A DNA stretch of 64,000 nt from Clostridia bacterium (GTDB lineage Bacteria; Bacillota; Clostridia; Christensenellales; Borkfalkiaceae): assembly GCA_017508485.1 (NCBI GenBank), contig JAFVYV010000003.1:30522-94521 (forward strand), given 5' to 3'. Positions 36,567-44,060 of this stretch are shown one piece after another. The notes beneath the pieces are model-generated. The model had not been told where the DNA came from and ran no database searches. It worked only from the letters and a program-made list of their open reading frames with translations. Every line of letters begins with the position of its first letter. Within the stretch, counting starts at the first letter, position 1. The translations under genes were made by a program, and so were the position numbers.

Positions 36567-37730
36567 TTATTTTTTTGATTTTTTATCAAATTGTAAACTT
36601 TTTGCTTTTGAAAGTATTAACTTAACAAAGTAGTAAGCAAAAATATCAAAATATAATATACCAGGAAGTAGTAGATAATAAACTACGTTTTGAACGTTAT
36701 AAAGGTCAACGTCTAATAATAAATTTGCAGCAAGGGTTAAGAGTGCCAAGTTAATTGCAATTATAAGCGCCGTCCACATATTCATTGCAAAGTTTTGATT
36801 TGCCCTTTTAAGAATATTTTTATAAGAAACAATAAATATTCCAGTTAAAAAGACAACAGGTAATAGAGCAGAAATTAAAGCCTTACCTGGCGTTATAAAG
36901 TCATAAAGGTATGAAACAATAAAAATTTCGCCAAGCATTACAAAAAACATAATTAAAGCAGAAAGAATTTTTATTTTATTAACAAAAAATCCGCCCGTGC
37001 TTTTTTGCGCTTTGTTTGAAAATTTAACTGTAAAACCTTCTTTAAGTGATTTTTCAACTATGTCGCTATAATCAACCTTATCAAAACTTATTTCAATTTG
37101 AGGGGTTGTAGGAGTTTCTTCAACCTTTTCTATAACTGGCGCAATAGAAATTTTAGGTTTAGGTTCTTCATAAACCGTTCCTTCTACAATATTAGAAGAT
37201 TTTACAATATCATTTAATACGTTTCTAAAATTAAAGTTGTCAGTAGATTCTTTATAAGAATTTTCAGTAGTTTTCTCATTAACAACTTGTTTTTCAGGTA
37301 AAACTACCGTTTTAACAGGTTCAACTGGTTGAATAATAGGTTTTGGTTGAACCAAAATAGGTGTAGGTGCAATTATGGTAGGTTGCACTTCTTTTTTATC
37401 CGTAATAAGCAAATCTAATATGTTTTTAGAATTATTCCATTCTTTTAAGTTGTTTTTTACAAGTTTTTCACCAGATTCAGTCAACTTAAAATAACGTCTT
37501 CTGCCACCATCAGGGGAATCACTCCAGTAAGGACTGACCATTTTAAGTGTTTCAAGACGTTTTAACGCACTATAAAGAGTTGCTTGTTTTAATATGTATT
37601 TGCCTTCACTTTTATCCTCAATATCTTTAGTGATATCGTTTGCACATTTATCACTATCAATCAAGGTTTTAAGAATTATCGTATCAATATGACCACGAAT
37701 TAAATCACTGCTAATTGAAGATGAATCCAT
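36567..37730 (-). CDS. Membrane-anchored PadR-family regulator
   Basis: A 387-residue protein. Residues 1-110 are a PadR winged helix (LYSALKRLETLKMVSPYWSD, GGRRRYFKLTESGE). Residues about 115-245 are a Pro/Thr/Glu-rich linker, and residues about 255-380 have four membrane helices. PadR proteins are normally soluble, so this one may sense at the membrane and act directly on DNA. It has its own promoter with an exact copy of the repeated palindrome just upstream of the -35 box, a possible self-regulatory site. The target is unknown. Confidence 0.82.
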   Translation of the reverse strand: MDSSSISSDLIRGHIDTIILKTLIDSDKCANDITKDIEDKSEGKYILKQATLYSALKRLETLKMVSPYWSDSPDGGRRRYFKLTESGEKLVKNNLKEWNNSKNILDLLITDKKEVQPTIIAPTPILVQPKPIIQPVEPVKTVVLPEKQVVNEKTTENSYKESTDNFNFRNVLNDIVKSSNIVEGTVYEEPKPKISIAPVIEKVEETPTTPQIEISFDKVDYSDIVEKSLKEGFTVKFSNKAQKSTGGFFVNKIKILSALIMFFVMLGEIFIVSYLYDFITPGKALISALLPVVFLTGIFIVSYKNILKRANQNFAMNMWTALIIAINLALLTLAANLLLDVDLYNVQNVVYYLLLPGILYFDIFAYYFVKLILSKAKSLQFDKKSKK

Positions 37731-37751
37731 AATTACTTTCCTTTTTCTTTT

Positions 37752-37780
37752 AGTATAACAAAATTGTAAAAATATGTCAA
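37752..37780 (-). promoter_or_regulatory. Sigma-A promoter of padR
   Basis: On the reverse strand TTGACA (37775-37780), 17 bases, TATACT (37752-37757) with extended TG. The 15-bp palindrome at 37791-37805 lies 10 bases upstream of the -35 box. Confidence 0.75.
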
Positions 37781-37790
37781 TATATAATGA

Positions 37791-37805
37791 TTATGTCTGA
37801 CATAA
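37791..37805. repeat. Dispersed palindrome, copy B (exact, 15 bp)
   Basis: TTATGTCTGACATAA, perfect palindrome around a central T, in the gap between padR and the recombinase gene. Confidence 0.85.
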
Positions 37806-37808
37806 AAA

Positions 37809-38852
37809 TTATTTTAATTTAATAGTAGATGCTGCATTTTTTCTAATATCTTCAGTAATTGCCGCGTAATGTTTTTTAGTAGTGTTTACGTCGTTATGAC
37901 CTAAGCAATCTGCAACAATATATATGTCTTTAGTAGTTCTATATAGGTTAGTACCAAACGTGCTACGAAGTTTATGTGGTGTTATTTTTTTAAGTGGAGA
38001 AACAATTCTAGCATATTTTTTAACGATTTCTTGAACTGTTCTAACACTAATACGACCTTTTGTTCCTAAAAATAAAGCAGGTTGCTTTTCAGGGCTTTCT
38101 TCAGGCGTTCTTTCTTCTAAATAAGACTGTAGGGCATACCTAACTTCATCATTAAAGTATAAAATAGCACGATTTCCACCCTTTCTTGTAACAACAAAAC
38201 TGTTATCGGTAAAATTTATATCATCAACGTTTAATCCAACAAGTTCGCTAATACGAATTCCCGTACCAAGAAACAAGGTGATAATAGCAGAATCCCTAAT
38301 TTTGTTCTTTTTATGAAAATCTAGTTGTTTTTTGGTAAGTCCATAGCCAGTTTCTACCGTATCAATTAATTTTGCAACTTCATTATTACTTTCAGTAGCA
38401 TCTAATCTTATAATTTCTTTATCGTGAAGTTTTGGCATAGAAACCTTTGCTGCAACGTTGGTAGAAATCTTGTTTTTATTAAATAAATACTTGTAAAAAC
38501 TCCTTACGGTTGCTAACTTTCTTGCCTTTCCACACTCAGTACAACTACATATCTTTCCATTGTATTTATATCTACTTAAATAACTTAAAAAAAGTTCAAT
38601 ATCGCTTGAGTCAACGTCTTCAAGCATATCAAGTGTTATATCGCTAAAATTATCAATTCTAAACACTTTTTTTGCTAAAAAATCAAAAAACACCCTTAAA
38701 TCGTATGCGTAATTAAGCCTTGTAAGGGGAGAAGTAACGTTACTAATTCCCACAAAAAAGGTTTCGCAAAAACGTGGAAGTTCGCTTAAGATTTTTTCAA
38801 TTTTGTCTTCGCAAGATAATGCTCTTTTTTCAAAATAATTGTCTTTCTTCAT
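37809..38852 (-). CDS. Xer-like tyrosine recombinase
   Basis: A 347-residue tyrosine recombinase with an N-terminal SAM-like core-binding domain and a catalytic domain showing the expected residues: Arg in GTGIRISEL, HKLRSTFGT (His-x-x-Arg), LGHNDVNTTKKHY with the third His and the nucleophilic Tyr. A CSCTECGK insertion near residue 103 may bind metal. It is longer than XerC/XerD (about 300) and near the single-recombinase XerS and XerH forms (about 355). No prophage genes surround it. The start has no usable leader: TATAAT lies six bases upstream. A dif-like inverted repeat lies 264 bp upstream of the gene. Confidence 0.85.
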   Translation of the reverse strand: MKKDNYFEKRALSCEDKIEKILSELPRFCETFFVGISNVTSPLTRLNYAYDLRVFFDFLAKKVFRIDNFSDITLDMLEDVDSSDIELFLSYLSRYKYNGKICSCTECGKARKLATVRSFYKYLFNKNKISTNVAAKVSMPKLHDKEIIRLDATESNNEVAKLIDTVETGYGLTKKQLDFHKKNKIRDSAIITLFLGTGIRISELVGLNVDDINFTDNSFVVTRKGGNRAILYFNDEVRYALQSYLEERTPEESPEKQPALFLGTKGRISVRTVQEIVKKYARIVSPLKKITPHKLRSTFGTNLYRTTKDIYIVADCLGHNDVNTTKKHYAAITEDIRKNAASTIKLK

Positions 38853-38858
38853 ACCTTT

Positions 38859-38894
38859 ATTATAAATGATTTAATGCTATTAGTAAATAGCATT
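38859..38894 (-). promoter_or_regulatory. Promoter of the recombinase with operator-like palindrome
   Basis: On the reverse strand TTTACT (38882-38887), 17 bases, TATAAT (38859-38864), six bases, ATG. A perfect 22-bp palindrome (arms AATGCTATT at 38873 and AATAGCATT at 38886, loop AGTA) covers the -35 box, suggesting repression by a dimeric protein. Confidence 0.65.
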
Positions 38895-39263
38895 GATAAA
38901 AATATTTATTACAAAATTTTCTAAAAATAGTTGACAAAAATATAAGCCTTTATAAGTAAGTAAAGGGGAAATAATTTACAAATTCTAAACAATTTTTAGA
39001 AAATAAAATTAATTTTTACGGTTTTCAATAAGCAGAACACCTAATCAAAATATAAAATTTTTTCTAAACGCTTTTATAAGTTTGACTTAGGGGACACAAA
39101 CTCACACATATTCAACTTTGCGTAAAACAACACTTTTACGCAAAGAATAGTTTATTTAGCATTGTATTAAGAATACGCACGGTTTTTTAGTGCCAAAATT
39201 CATTTTTTTACATAGTTAAATCACATAGTTATCAACAATGGTTTAACTTGTGTTATTTTTTAA
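38895..39263. other. Non-coding region between recombinase and Cys-rich gene
   Basis: About 370 bases with no convincing reading frame on either strand and no tRNA, T-box or known RNA motif that I recognize. It holds the dif-like repeat at 39116-39145, one DnaA-box-like TTATCAACA at 39229 and a TTGACA at 38935 lacking a properly spaced -10 box. Confidence 0.6.
39116..39145. other. Candidate dif-like Xer recombination site
   Basis: A perfect inverted repeat: CTTTGCGTAAAA (39116-39127), six-base centre CAACAC, TTTTACGCAAAG (39134-39145). Arms of 11-12 bp around a 6-bp centre are the geometry of Xer sites. Neither side carries a T run, so a terminator is unlikely. It lies 264 bp from a Xer-like gene and near the strand switch of the window. 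Confidence 0.6.
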
Positions 39264-39437
39264 TTAACTGTTAAATTTATCGTCAACAATAATTTCATCA
39301 ATTTTTATTGTTCTATAAGTTTCTTCAGTTTCTAAACATTTTCCACAACTGTCGCAAATTTTAGAAGAATCTAAATCACATCTGTCGCATTCTTCACAGT
39401 CAATACATTCTCTATCGTATAAAATACACTTCTTCAC
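39264..39437 (-). CDS. Cys-rich 57-residue protein, divergent from lexA
   Basis: A small gene of 57 residues, read from the reverse strand with a GTG start and a strong GGAGG (39448-39452) ten bases upstream. It contains eight cysteines spaced C-x6-C-x2-C-x2-C-x2-C-x7-C-x2-C-x2-C, beginning KKCILYDRECIDCEECDRC and continuing KICDSCGKC. The spacing suggests a zinc or iron-sulfur site. I recall similar short Cys-rich proteins in Clostridia, but no function. It is divergent from lexA, with the LexA-type box in the shared gap, so it may respond to DNA damage. Confidence 0.7.
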   Translation of the reverse strand: MKKCILYDRECIDCEECDRCDLDSSKICDSCGKCLETEETYRTIKIDEIIVDDKFNS

Positions 39438-39462
39438 TTAAAAAATACCTCCAAACAAAAAA

Positions 39463-39502
39463 CAAACATATGTTTGACATTTTATAAAAATAATGATATA
39501 AT
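39463..39502 (+). promoter_or_regulatory. LexA-type operator and consensus promoter of lexA
   Basis: The palindrome CAAACATATGTTTG (39463-39476) resembles the Gram-positive LexA box (GAAC, four bases, GTTC) with A for G. It overlaps the -35 of a consensus promoter: TTGACA (39474-39479), 17 bases, TATAAT (39497-39502) with extended TG. Self-repression of lexA is expected. Confidence 0.75.
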
Positions 39503-39533
39503 AAATAAAAATTTTTATTATAAGGTTATTTTT

Positions 39534-40127
39534 ATGAAAAAAATTGATGAAAAAATCTCAAAAGTTTACGATTTTATAGTAGAATTCACTAAAGAAAACG
39601 GTTTTCCACCTTCTATAAGAGAAATTTGTGCAAATACTAATATAAAATCTACTGCAACGGCCTATTCTTACGTAGAAAAATTAAAAACAAAAGGTTTGCT
39701 TTCAAAAACTTCTACAAAAAATAGAACGTTAAAAGTTTCAAATTTATCAAATAATATAAAAACTATACCGCTTGTCGGCGTTGTAACTGCTGGTACGCCT
39801 ATTTTAGCGCAAGAAAATATTGAAGGTATGTACCCTTTACCACCTGAATTTGACACAAATTCCGACTTTTTTGCTCTAACTGTTAAAGGAACTAGTATGA
39901 TTAACGCAGGAATTTACGATGGCGATAAAGTTATTGTTAAAAAACAAAATACTGCAGAAAATGGCGACATTGTTGTTGCTTTAATTGACGATTCTGCAAC
40001 GGTAAAACGTTTTTATAAAAAAGAAAACAAAATAATTTTACACCCCGAAAACGATGAATTAAGCGATATTATCGTTGACAACGTGTATATTTTAGGTATT
40101 GTAAAAGGTCTTTTTAGAAAAATGTGA
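39534..40127 (+). CDS. lexA: LexA, SOS repressor
   Basis: A 197-residue LexA: N-terminal winged helix (GFPPSIREICANTNIKSTAT), the self-cleavage bond Ala-Gly in VTAGTPIL, catalytic Ser in GTSMINAGI and Lys in ATVKRF. The start at 39534 gives the standard N-terminus; the longer frame from 39474 starts in the promoter. The stop codon abuts the stop of the reverse gene at 40128 with no terminator between. Confidence 0.95.
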   Translation: MKKIDEKISKVYDFIVEFTKENGFPPSIREICANTNIKSTATAYSYVEKLKTKGLLSKTSTKNRTLKVSNLSNNIKTIPLVGVVTAGTPILAQENIEGMYPLPPEFDTNSDFFALTVKGTSMINAGIYDGDKVIVKKQNTAENGDIVVALIDDSATVKRFYKKENKIILHPENDELSDIIVDNVYILGIVKGLFRKM

Positions 40128-41336
40128 TTAAAACTTCATGTTTTTTAAGGCAATTTTACAATGTTCGTACGTTAAACCACCTTGCATGTAGCCTATATAT
40201 GGTGGTCTAATCGGTGCATCTGCAGAAAGTTCTATTGAAGCACCTTGAACAAAACAACCAGCAGCCATAATTACTTGGTCTTCGTATCCCGGCATATCCC
40301 ACGCTTCTGGTAAAACATAACTATCTATAGGAGAATTTTTTTGAATTGATTGTATAAATGCAATCAATTCTTCTTTTGTATTGAACTTTATTGCTCTAAT
40401 AATATCTCCAGGTAAAACCTCAAGATTTGGCGACGTTTCATACCCTAATTCGCTTAAAACTTTACCAAATAATAATGAACCTTTTAGCGCTTCTTTTACA
40501 ACGTGTGGCGCTAAAAATAAGCCTTGGTAAAAATATTGATAAGTATTTGCGTAAGAGCCAACTTCACCGGCAATTGATGGTGCAGTTAGTCTTGCATTTA
40601 TTAAATCTAAATATTTTTTATCACCAACAACGTATCCACCGGTTGGTGCAATACCACCACCAATATTTTTAATCATAGAACCTGCGATAACGTTAATGCC
40701 AACTTCGATAGGTTCTTTTTTTTCTACAAATTCGCCATAACAGTTATCAAGCATAATACAACCGTCAAAGCCAACTTCTCTAACAAACTTAACGATATCT
40801 TCAATTTCAGATATTGTAAATGCATTTCTCCAGTCATAACCCCTTGAACGTTGTAAATAAACCATTTTAGGCTTATTTAGAGTTAAATATTCTTTTACTA
40901 CATCTTTGTCAATTTTATCATCTTTTAAGTTGATAACGTCAAAATAAACGCTAAAATCTCTTAAAGAACCGTTATTTTCCCCTCTGATAACGTCGTTTAA
41001 GGTATCATAAGGTTCGCCAGTTATAGAAACAAAAGAATCATTTGGTCTTAAAATACCAAAAAGCGCTAAAGAAAGCGCGTGTGTTCCTGACACAATGCTT
41101 GGAGAAACTATCGCCATTTCCGCCTTAAAAACGTCAGCAAAAACTGCATTTAAAGTGTCGCGACCTTCATCGCCGTAACCATAACCAGTAGTTTGCGTAA
41201 AGTGTCTTAATGCTAAACGGTTATTTTGAAAAGCATTTAACACCTTTTCTTGGTTAAAAAGAGAAATTTCTTCTAACTTTTCAAAATTAGGTTGTAATTC
41301 TTTTTCACATTTATTTATTAATTCAATATCTATCAT
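40128..41336 (-). CDS. ynbB: Met-gamma-lyase-family PLP protein (YnbB, 'aluminium resistance')
   Basis: A 402-residue PLP fold type I protein of the Met_gamma_lyase family with the probable PLP lysine in GSMIKNIGGGIAPTGGY. In Bacillus ynbB is found beside miaA and hfq, and here it overlaps the end of miaA by four bases. The biochemical activity of this family has not been firmly set; 'aluminium resistance' is an historical name. Confidence 0.88.
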   Translation of the reverse strand: MIDIELINKCEKELQPNFEKLEEISLFNQEKVLNAFQNNRLALRHFTQTTGYGYGDEGRDTLNAVFADVFKAEMAIVSPSIVSGTHALSLALFGILRPNDSFVSITGEPYDTLNDVIRGENNGSLRDFSVYFDVINLKDDKIDKDVVKEYLTLNKPKMVYLQRSRGYDWRNAFTISEIEDIVKFVREVGFDGCIMLDNCYGEFVEKKEPIEVGINVIAGSMIKNIGGGIAPTGGYVVGDKKYLDLINARLTAPSIAGEVGSYANTYQYFYQGLFLAPHVVKEALKGSLLFGKVLSELGYETSPNLEVLPGDIIRAIKFNTKEELIAFIQSIQKNSPIDSYVLPEAWDMPGYEDQVIMAAGCFVQGASIELSADAPIRPPYIGYMQGGLTYEHCKIALKNMKF

Positions 41337-42229
41337 AAATTTTCAATAATCTCCTTTGAAAGCATTTTTGTCGGTTTTAAGTAATTAAGTCCATCTAAAC
41401 GCTTAAAAAAAGTAATTTGTCTTTTTGCGTATCTTCTTGTATTTTGTTTAATTTTTTCGGTTAACTCATCAAAAGTGATGGCATTTTCTAAAAATTCAAC
41501 AACTTCTTTATACCCAATGCCTTGCATACTTTGAGCATCTTTTTTTACGCCACTTGATAAAAGATTTTTCACTTCATCAACCAAGCCTTTTTCAAACATA
41601 ATATCAACACGCTTATTTATTCTATCGTATAAAACCTTTCTATCAAAATCAATCATATACGCTTTGTAATTAAAACGTGGTGTTAAATCATCAACAATTT
41701 CCGACTTTTTTTGACCTGCAGTTTCAAAAATTTCAATTGCTCTAATAACCCTTTTTAAGTCGTTTGGATGCAATTTTTCAGCAGTATCAGGGTCAATTTC
41801 TTTTAATCTTTCAAAAACCTTTTCTACGCCAAATTCGTTAGCCATTTGGTTGTATTTTTCACGAATTTCTTCATTTTTAGCAGAATTTCCATAACTTAAA
41901 CCATATAATAAAGAATTTATATAAAAACCCGTACCACCAACAATAATAGGAATTTTGCCTTTAGAAATTAAGTCGTTTATTATAGGAAGTGCTTGTTTTT
42001 CATAATCAGATACGGAAAAAGTATCGTTTCCATCACAAACGTCTATCAAATGATGTTTAACTTTAGAAAGTTCTTCTAAAGAAGGTTTTGCAGTACCTAT
42101 ATCAAAACCTTTATATATATTCATAGAATCGGCCGAAATAATTTCAGTATTAAGTTTTATAGCAAGGTCAATAGCAAGGTCGGTTTTTCCACTACCAGTA
42201 GGCCCACAAATTACAATCAAATCCGTCAT
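41333..42229 (-). CDS. miaA: tRNA dimethylallyltransferase
   Basis: A 298-residue enzyme that prenylates A37 of tRNAs reading UNN codons, the substrate step for MiaB encoded in the same operon. P-loop GPTGSGKTDLA at the start, SADSMNIYKGFDIGTAKP, then TRRYAKRQITFFKR for tRNA contact. Overlaps mutL by four bases. Confidence 0.95.
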   Translation of the reverse strand: MTDLIVICGPTGSGKTDLAIDLAIKLNTEIISADSMNIYKGFDIGTAKPSLEELSKVKHHLIDVCDGNDTFSVSDYEKQALPIINDLISKGKIPIIVGGTGFYINSLLYGLSYGNSAKNEEIREKYNQMANEFGVEKVFERLKEIDPDTAEKLHPNDLKRVIRAIEIFETAGQKKSEIVDDLTPRFNYKAYMIDFDRKVLYDRINKRVDIMFEKGLVDEVKNLLSSGVKKDAQSMQGIGYKEVVEFLENAITFDELTEKIKQNTRRYAKRQITFFKRLDGLNYLKPTKMLSKEIIENL

Positions 42230-44058
42230 AAAATTCTCTTAAACCACTTATCAATTTCCGTTCTAGTAATTTTTACCACAACAGGTCTTCCGTGTGGGCA
42301 TTTAAGCCCTAAATTATCGTTTAATTTATTAGTTAAAACCTTAATTTCTTCTTCATTTAAGGTATATCCTGCTTTTATTGCTGCACGACAAGCCTTTTTT
42401 GCAAAACTTTCCTTCAAAGTTTCGGTAATTACGTTAGAAGAAAGCAAAGTATCGCTTAAAACGTCTTCAAAAAACGCATCAATATTTATGTTTTGAATAG
42501 CAGTTGGCAAAGATAAAACCTTAAAACGACCGTCAGACTCTTTTTCAATATTAATTCCTATAGCCTTAATGTCGTCAATTTTTGAAAGTAAAAATTCTTC
42601 TTCAAGATGATTTACTTCAATAACGTAAGGAATTAATAAGTCTTGAACGATAATTTCATTATTAAATAAGCCAACTAATTCATCATAAATAATTCTTTCA
42701 TGCGCAGCGTGTTGGTCGGCAAAGTACACGTTTTCCCCTGATTCAAAAATCAAATAAGTGTTTAATACTTGGCCTACGTATTTTAATTGTTCTTTTACTT
42801 CAAAATTTTGTTCAATAGTTTGCTTTTTTTCTAAACTCTTTAGGTAAGCCTTGTTTTCGGCAAAAATATCAACAACGTCTTCTTTTTTATCAATTTCTTT
42901 TTGAATTTTATCAAAACCAATTCTTGCATTTTCATTAGTATGGTCTGAAAAAGAAAAACTTTTTTGTGAAAAAGGTTGATTATGTTTGACATAAACACTA
43001 GATAAATCACTAGGTTTTAATTGATAATTTTGCGTTTTTATATTTTCTTCTTTTACTATTTGAAGGGCTTCGCTTGTTCCATCTAAAACCTTTGAACAAA
43101 CTGAATAAATACTGCCATATATCACCTGATTATTAGAAAATCTAACGTCAGTTTTATTTGGATGAACGTTTACGTCAACAATTTCTACAGGAATAGTTAA
43201 ATGTAAAACGTAAAAAGGATATTGCCTTTTCATTAAATAATGAGAATATGCGTTCATTATAGCAGAAGATATGGTAGAGTTTTGAACGTATCTACCATTT
43301 ATAAAAACAGATTGACCGTTTCTGTTTGGTTTTGTAAAATTATGTTTACTAATATATCCGTTAATTGCAATTCCATTTTTAACAGTATTGATAAAATAAC
43401 AATTTTCAATTATTTTAGCGCCATAAATACAAACCATTGCAGATTCAAGCCCATCTCCAAAAGTTTGGTATACCGTTTTATCATTAACAATATACTTAAA
43501 AGCAACGTTAGGGTTTGATAAAATAAGCCTTAACATCATTTCAGTCGTTTCACCTTCTTCACCCTTATCAGATTTTAAAAACTTTTCTCTAACAGGTGTG
43601 TTATAAAACAAATTATCAACCGTGATCACCGTTCCTTCTTCAATAGGAGATGGAGAAACTTCAGATATAATTCCCCCGTTACAGCTTATTTTAGCCCCAA
43701 AAGCTTGTTCTTTTGGTTTAGACATAATAGAAAGATTGCTAACAGCACCAATACTTGCAAGTGCTTCACCCCTAAACCCTAAAGTTAAAATTGAGTCTAA
43801 ATCTTCAACAGAAGAAATTTTGCTTGTTGCGTGTGGTAAAAGCGCCTTGTTTAAGTCTTCTTCTAAAATGCCTGCGCCGTTATCTTCAACCGTTATATTT
43901 GTTTTTCCACCATTAAGAATAGAAACACAAATAGAAGTAGCACCTGCATCAATAGAGTTTTCTACAAGTTCTTTTACGACAGAGCTTGGTCTTTCAACCA
44001 CTTCACCTGCTGCAATTCTATTATAGATTTTGCTATCTAATACGTTAATTTTTGCCAT
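42226..44058 (-). CDS. mutL: DNA mismatch repair protein MutL
   Basis: A 610-residue MutL with GHKL motifs NSIDAGATSI, DNGAGI and GFRGEALASI, and a C-terminal dimerization/endonuclease domain with QHAAHERIIYDE, close to the DQHAxHERIxYE motif of MutLs that nick DNA. The CPHGRP motif at the end also fits an endonuclease-active MutL. It directly follows mutS. A near copy of the repeated palindrome lies at 42980-42994. Confidence 0.95.
   Translation of the reverse strand: MAKINVLDSKIYNRIAAGEVVERPSSVVKELVENSIDAGATSICVSILNGGKTNITVEDNGAGILEEDLNKALLPHATSKISSVEDLDSILTLGFRGEALASIGAVSNLSIMSKPKEQAFGAKISCNGGIISEVSPSPIEEGTVITVDNLFYNTPVREKFLKSDKGEEGETTEMMLRLILSNPNVAFKYIVNDKTVYQTFGDGLESAMVCIYGAKIIENCYFINTVKNGIAINGYISKHNFTKPNRNGQSVFINGRYVQNSTISSAIMNAYSHYLMKRQYPFYVLHLTIPVEIVDVNVHPNKTDVRFSNNQVIYGSIYSVCSKVLDGTSEALQIVKEENIKTQNYQLKPSDLSSVYVKHNQPFSQKSFSFSDHTNENARIGFDKIQKEIDKKEDVVDIFAENKAYLKSLEKKQTIEQNFEVKEQLKYVGQVLNTYLIFESGENVYFADQHAAHERIIYDELVGLFNNEIIVQDLLIPYVIEVNHLEEEFLLSKIDDIKAIGINIEKESDGRFKVLSLPTAIQNINIDAFFEDVLSDTLLSSNVITETLKESFAKKACRAAIKAGYTLNEEEIKVLTNKLNDNLGLKCPHGRPVVVKITRTEIDKWFKRIL
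42980..42994. repeat. Dispersed palindrome, copy C (one mismatch)
   Basis: TTATGTTTGACATAA, differing at one position from the exact copies, inside mutL. Confidence 0.6.
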
Positions 44059-44060
44059 TT

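Noticed and set aside
37809..38852. Tyrosine recombinase as an integrase of a prophage or integrative element
   Set aside because: No phage, conjugation or excisionase genes, no tRNA end or direct-repeat attachment sites nearby; neighbours are core genes.
39116..39145. Inverted repeat read as a Rho-independent terminator
   Set aside because: No T run follows the stem on either strand and no gene ends close to it.
39229..39237. DnaA-box-like TTATCAACA, possible oriC
   Set aside because: Only one imperfect box, no cluster, no dnaA or dnaN, and flanking genes converge instead of diverge.
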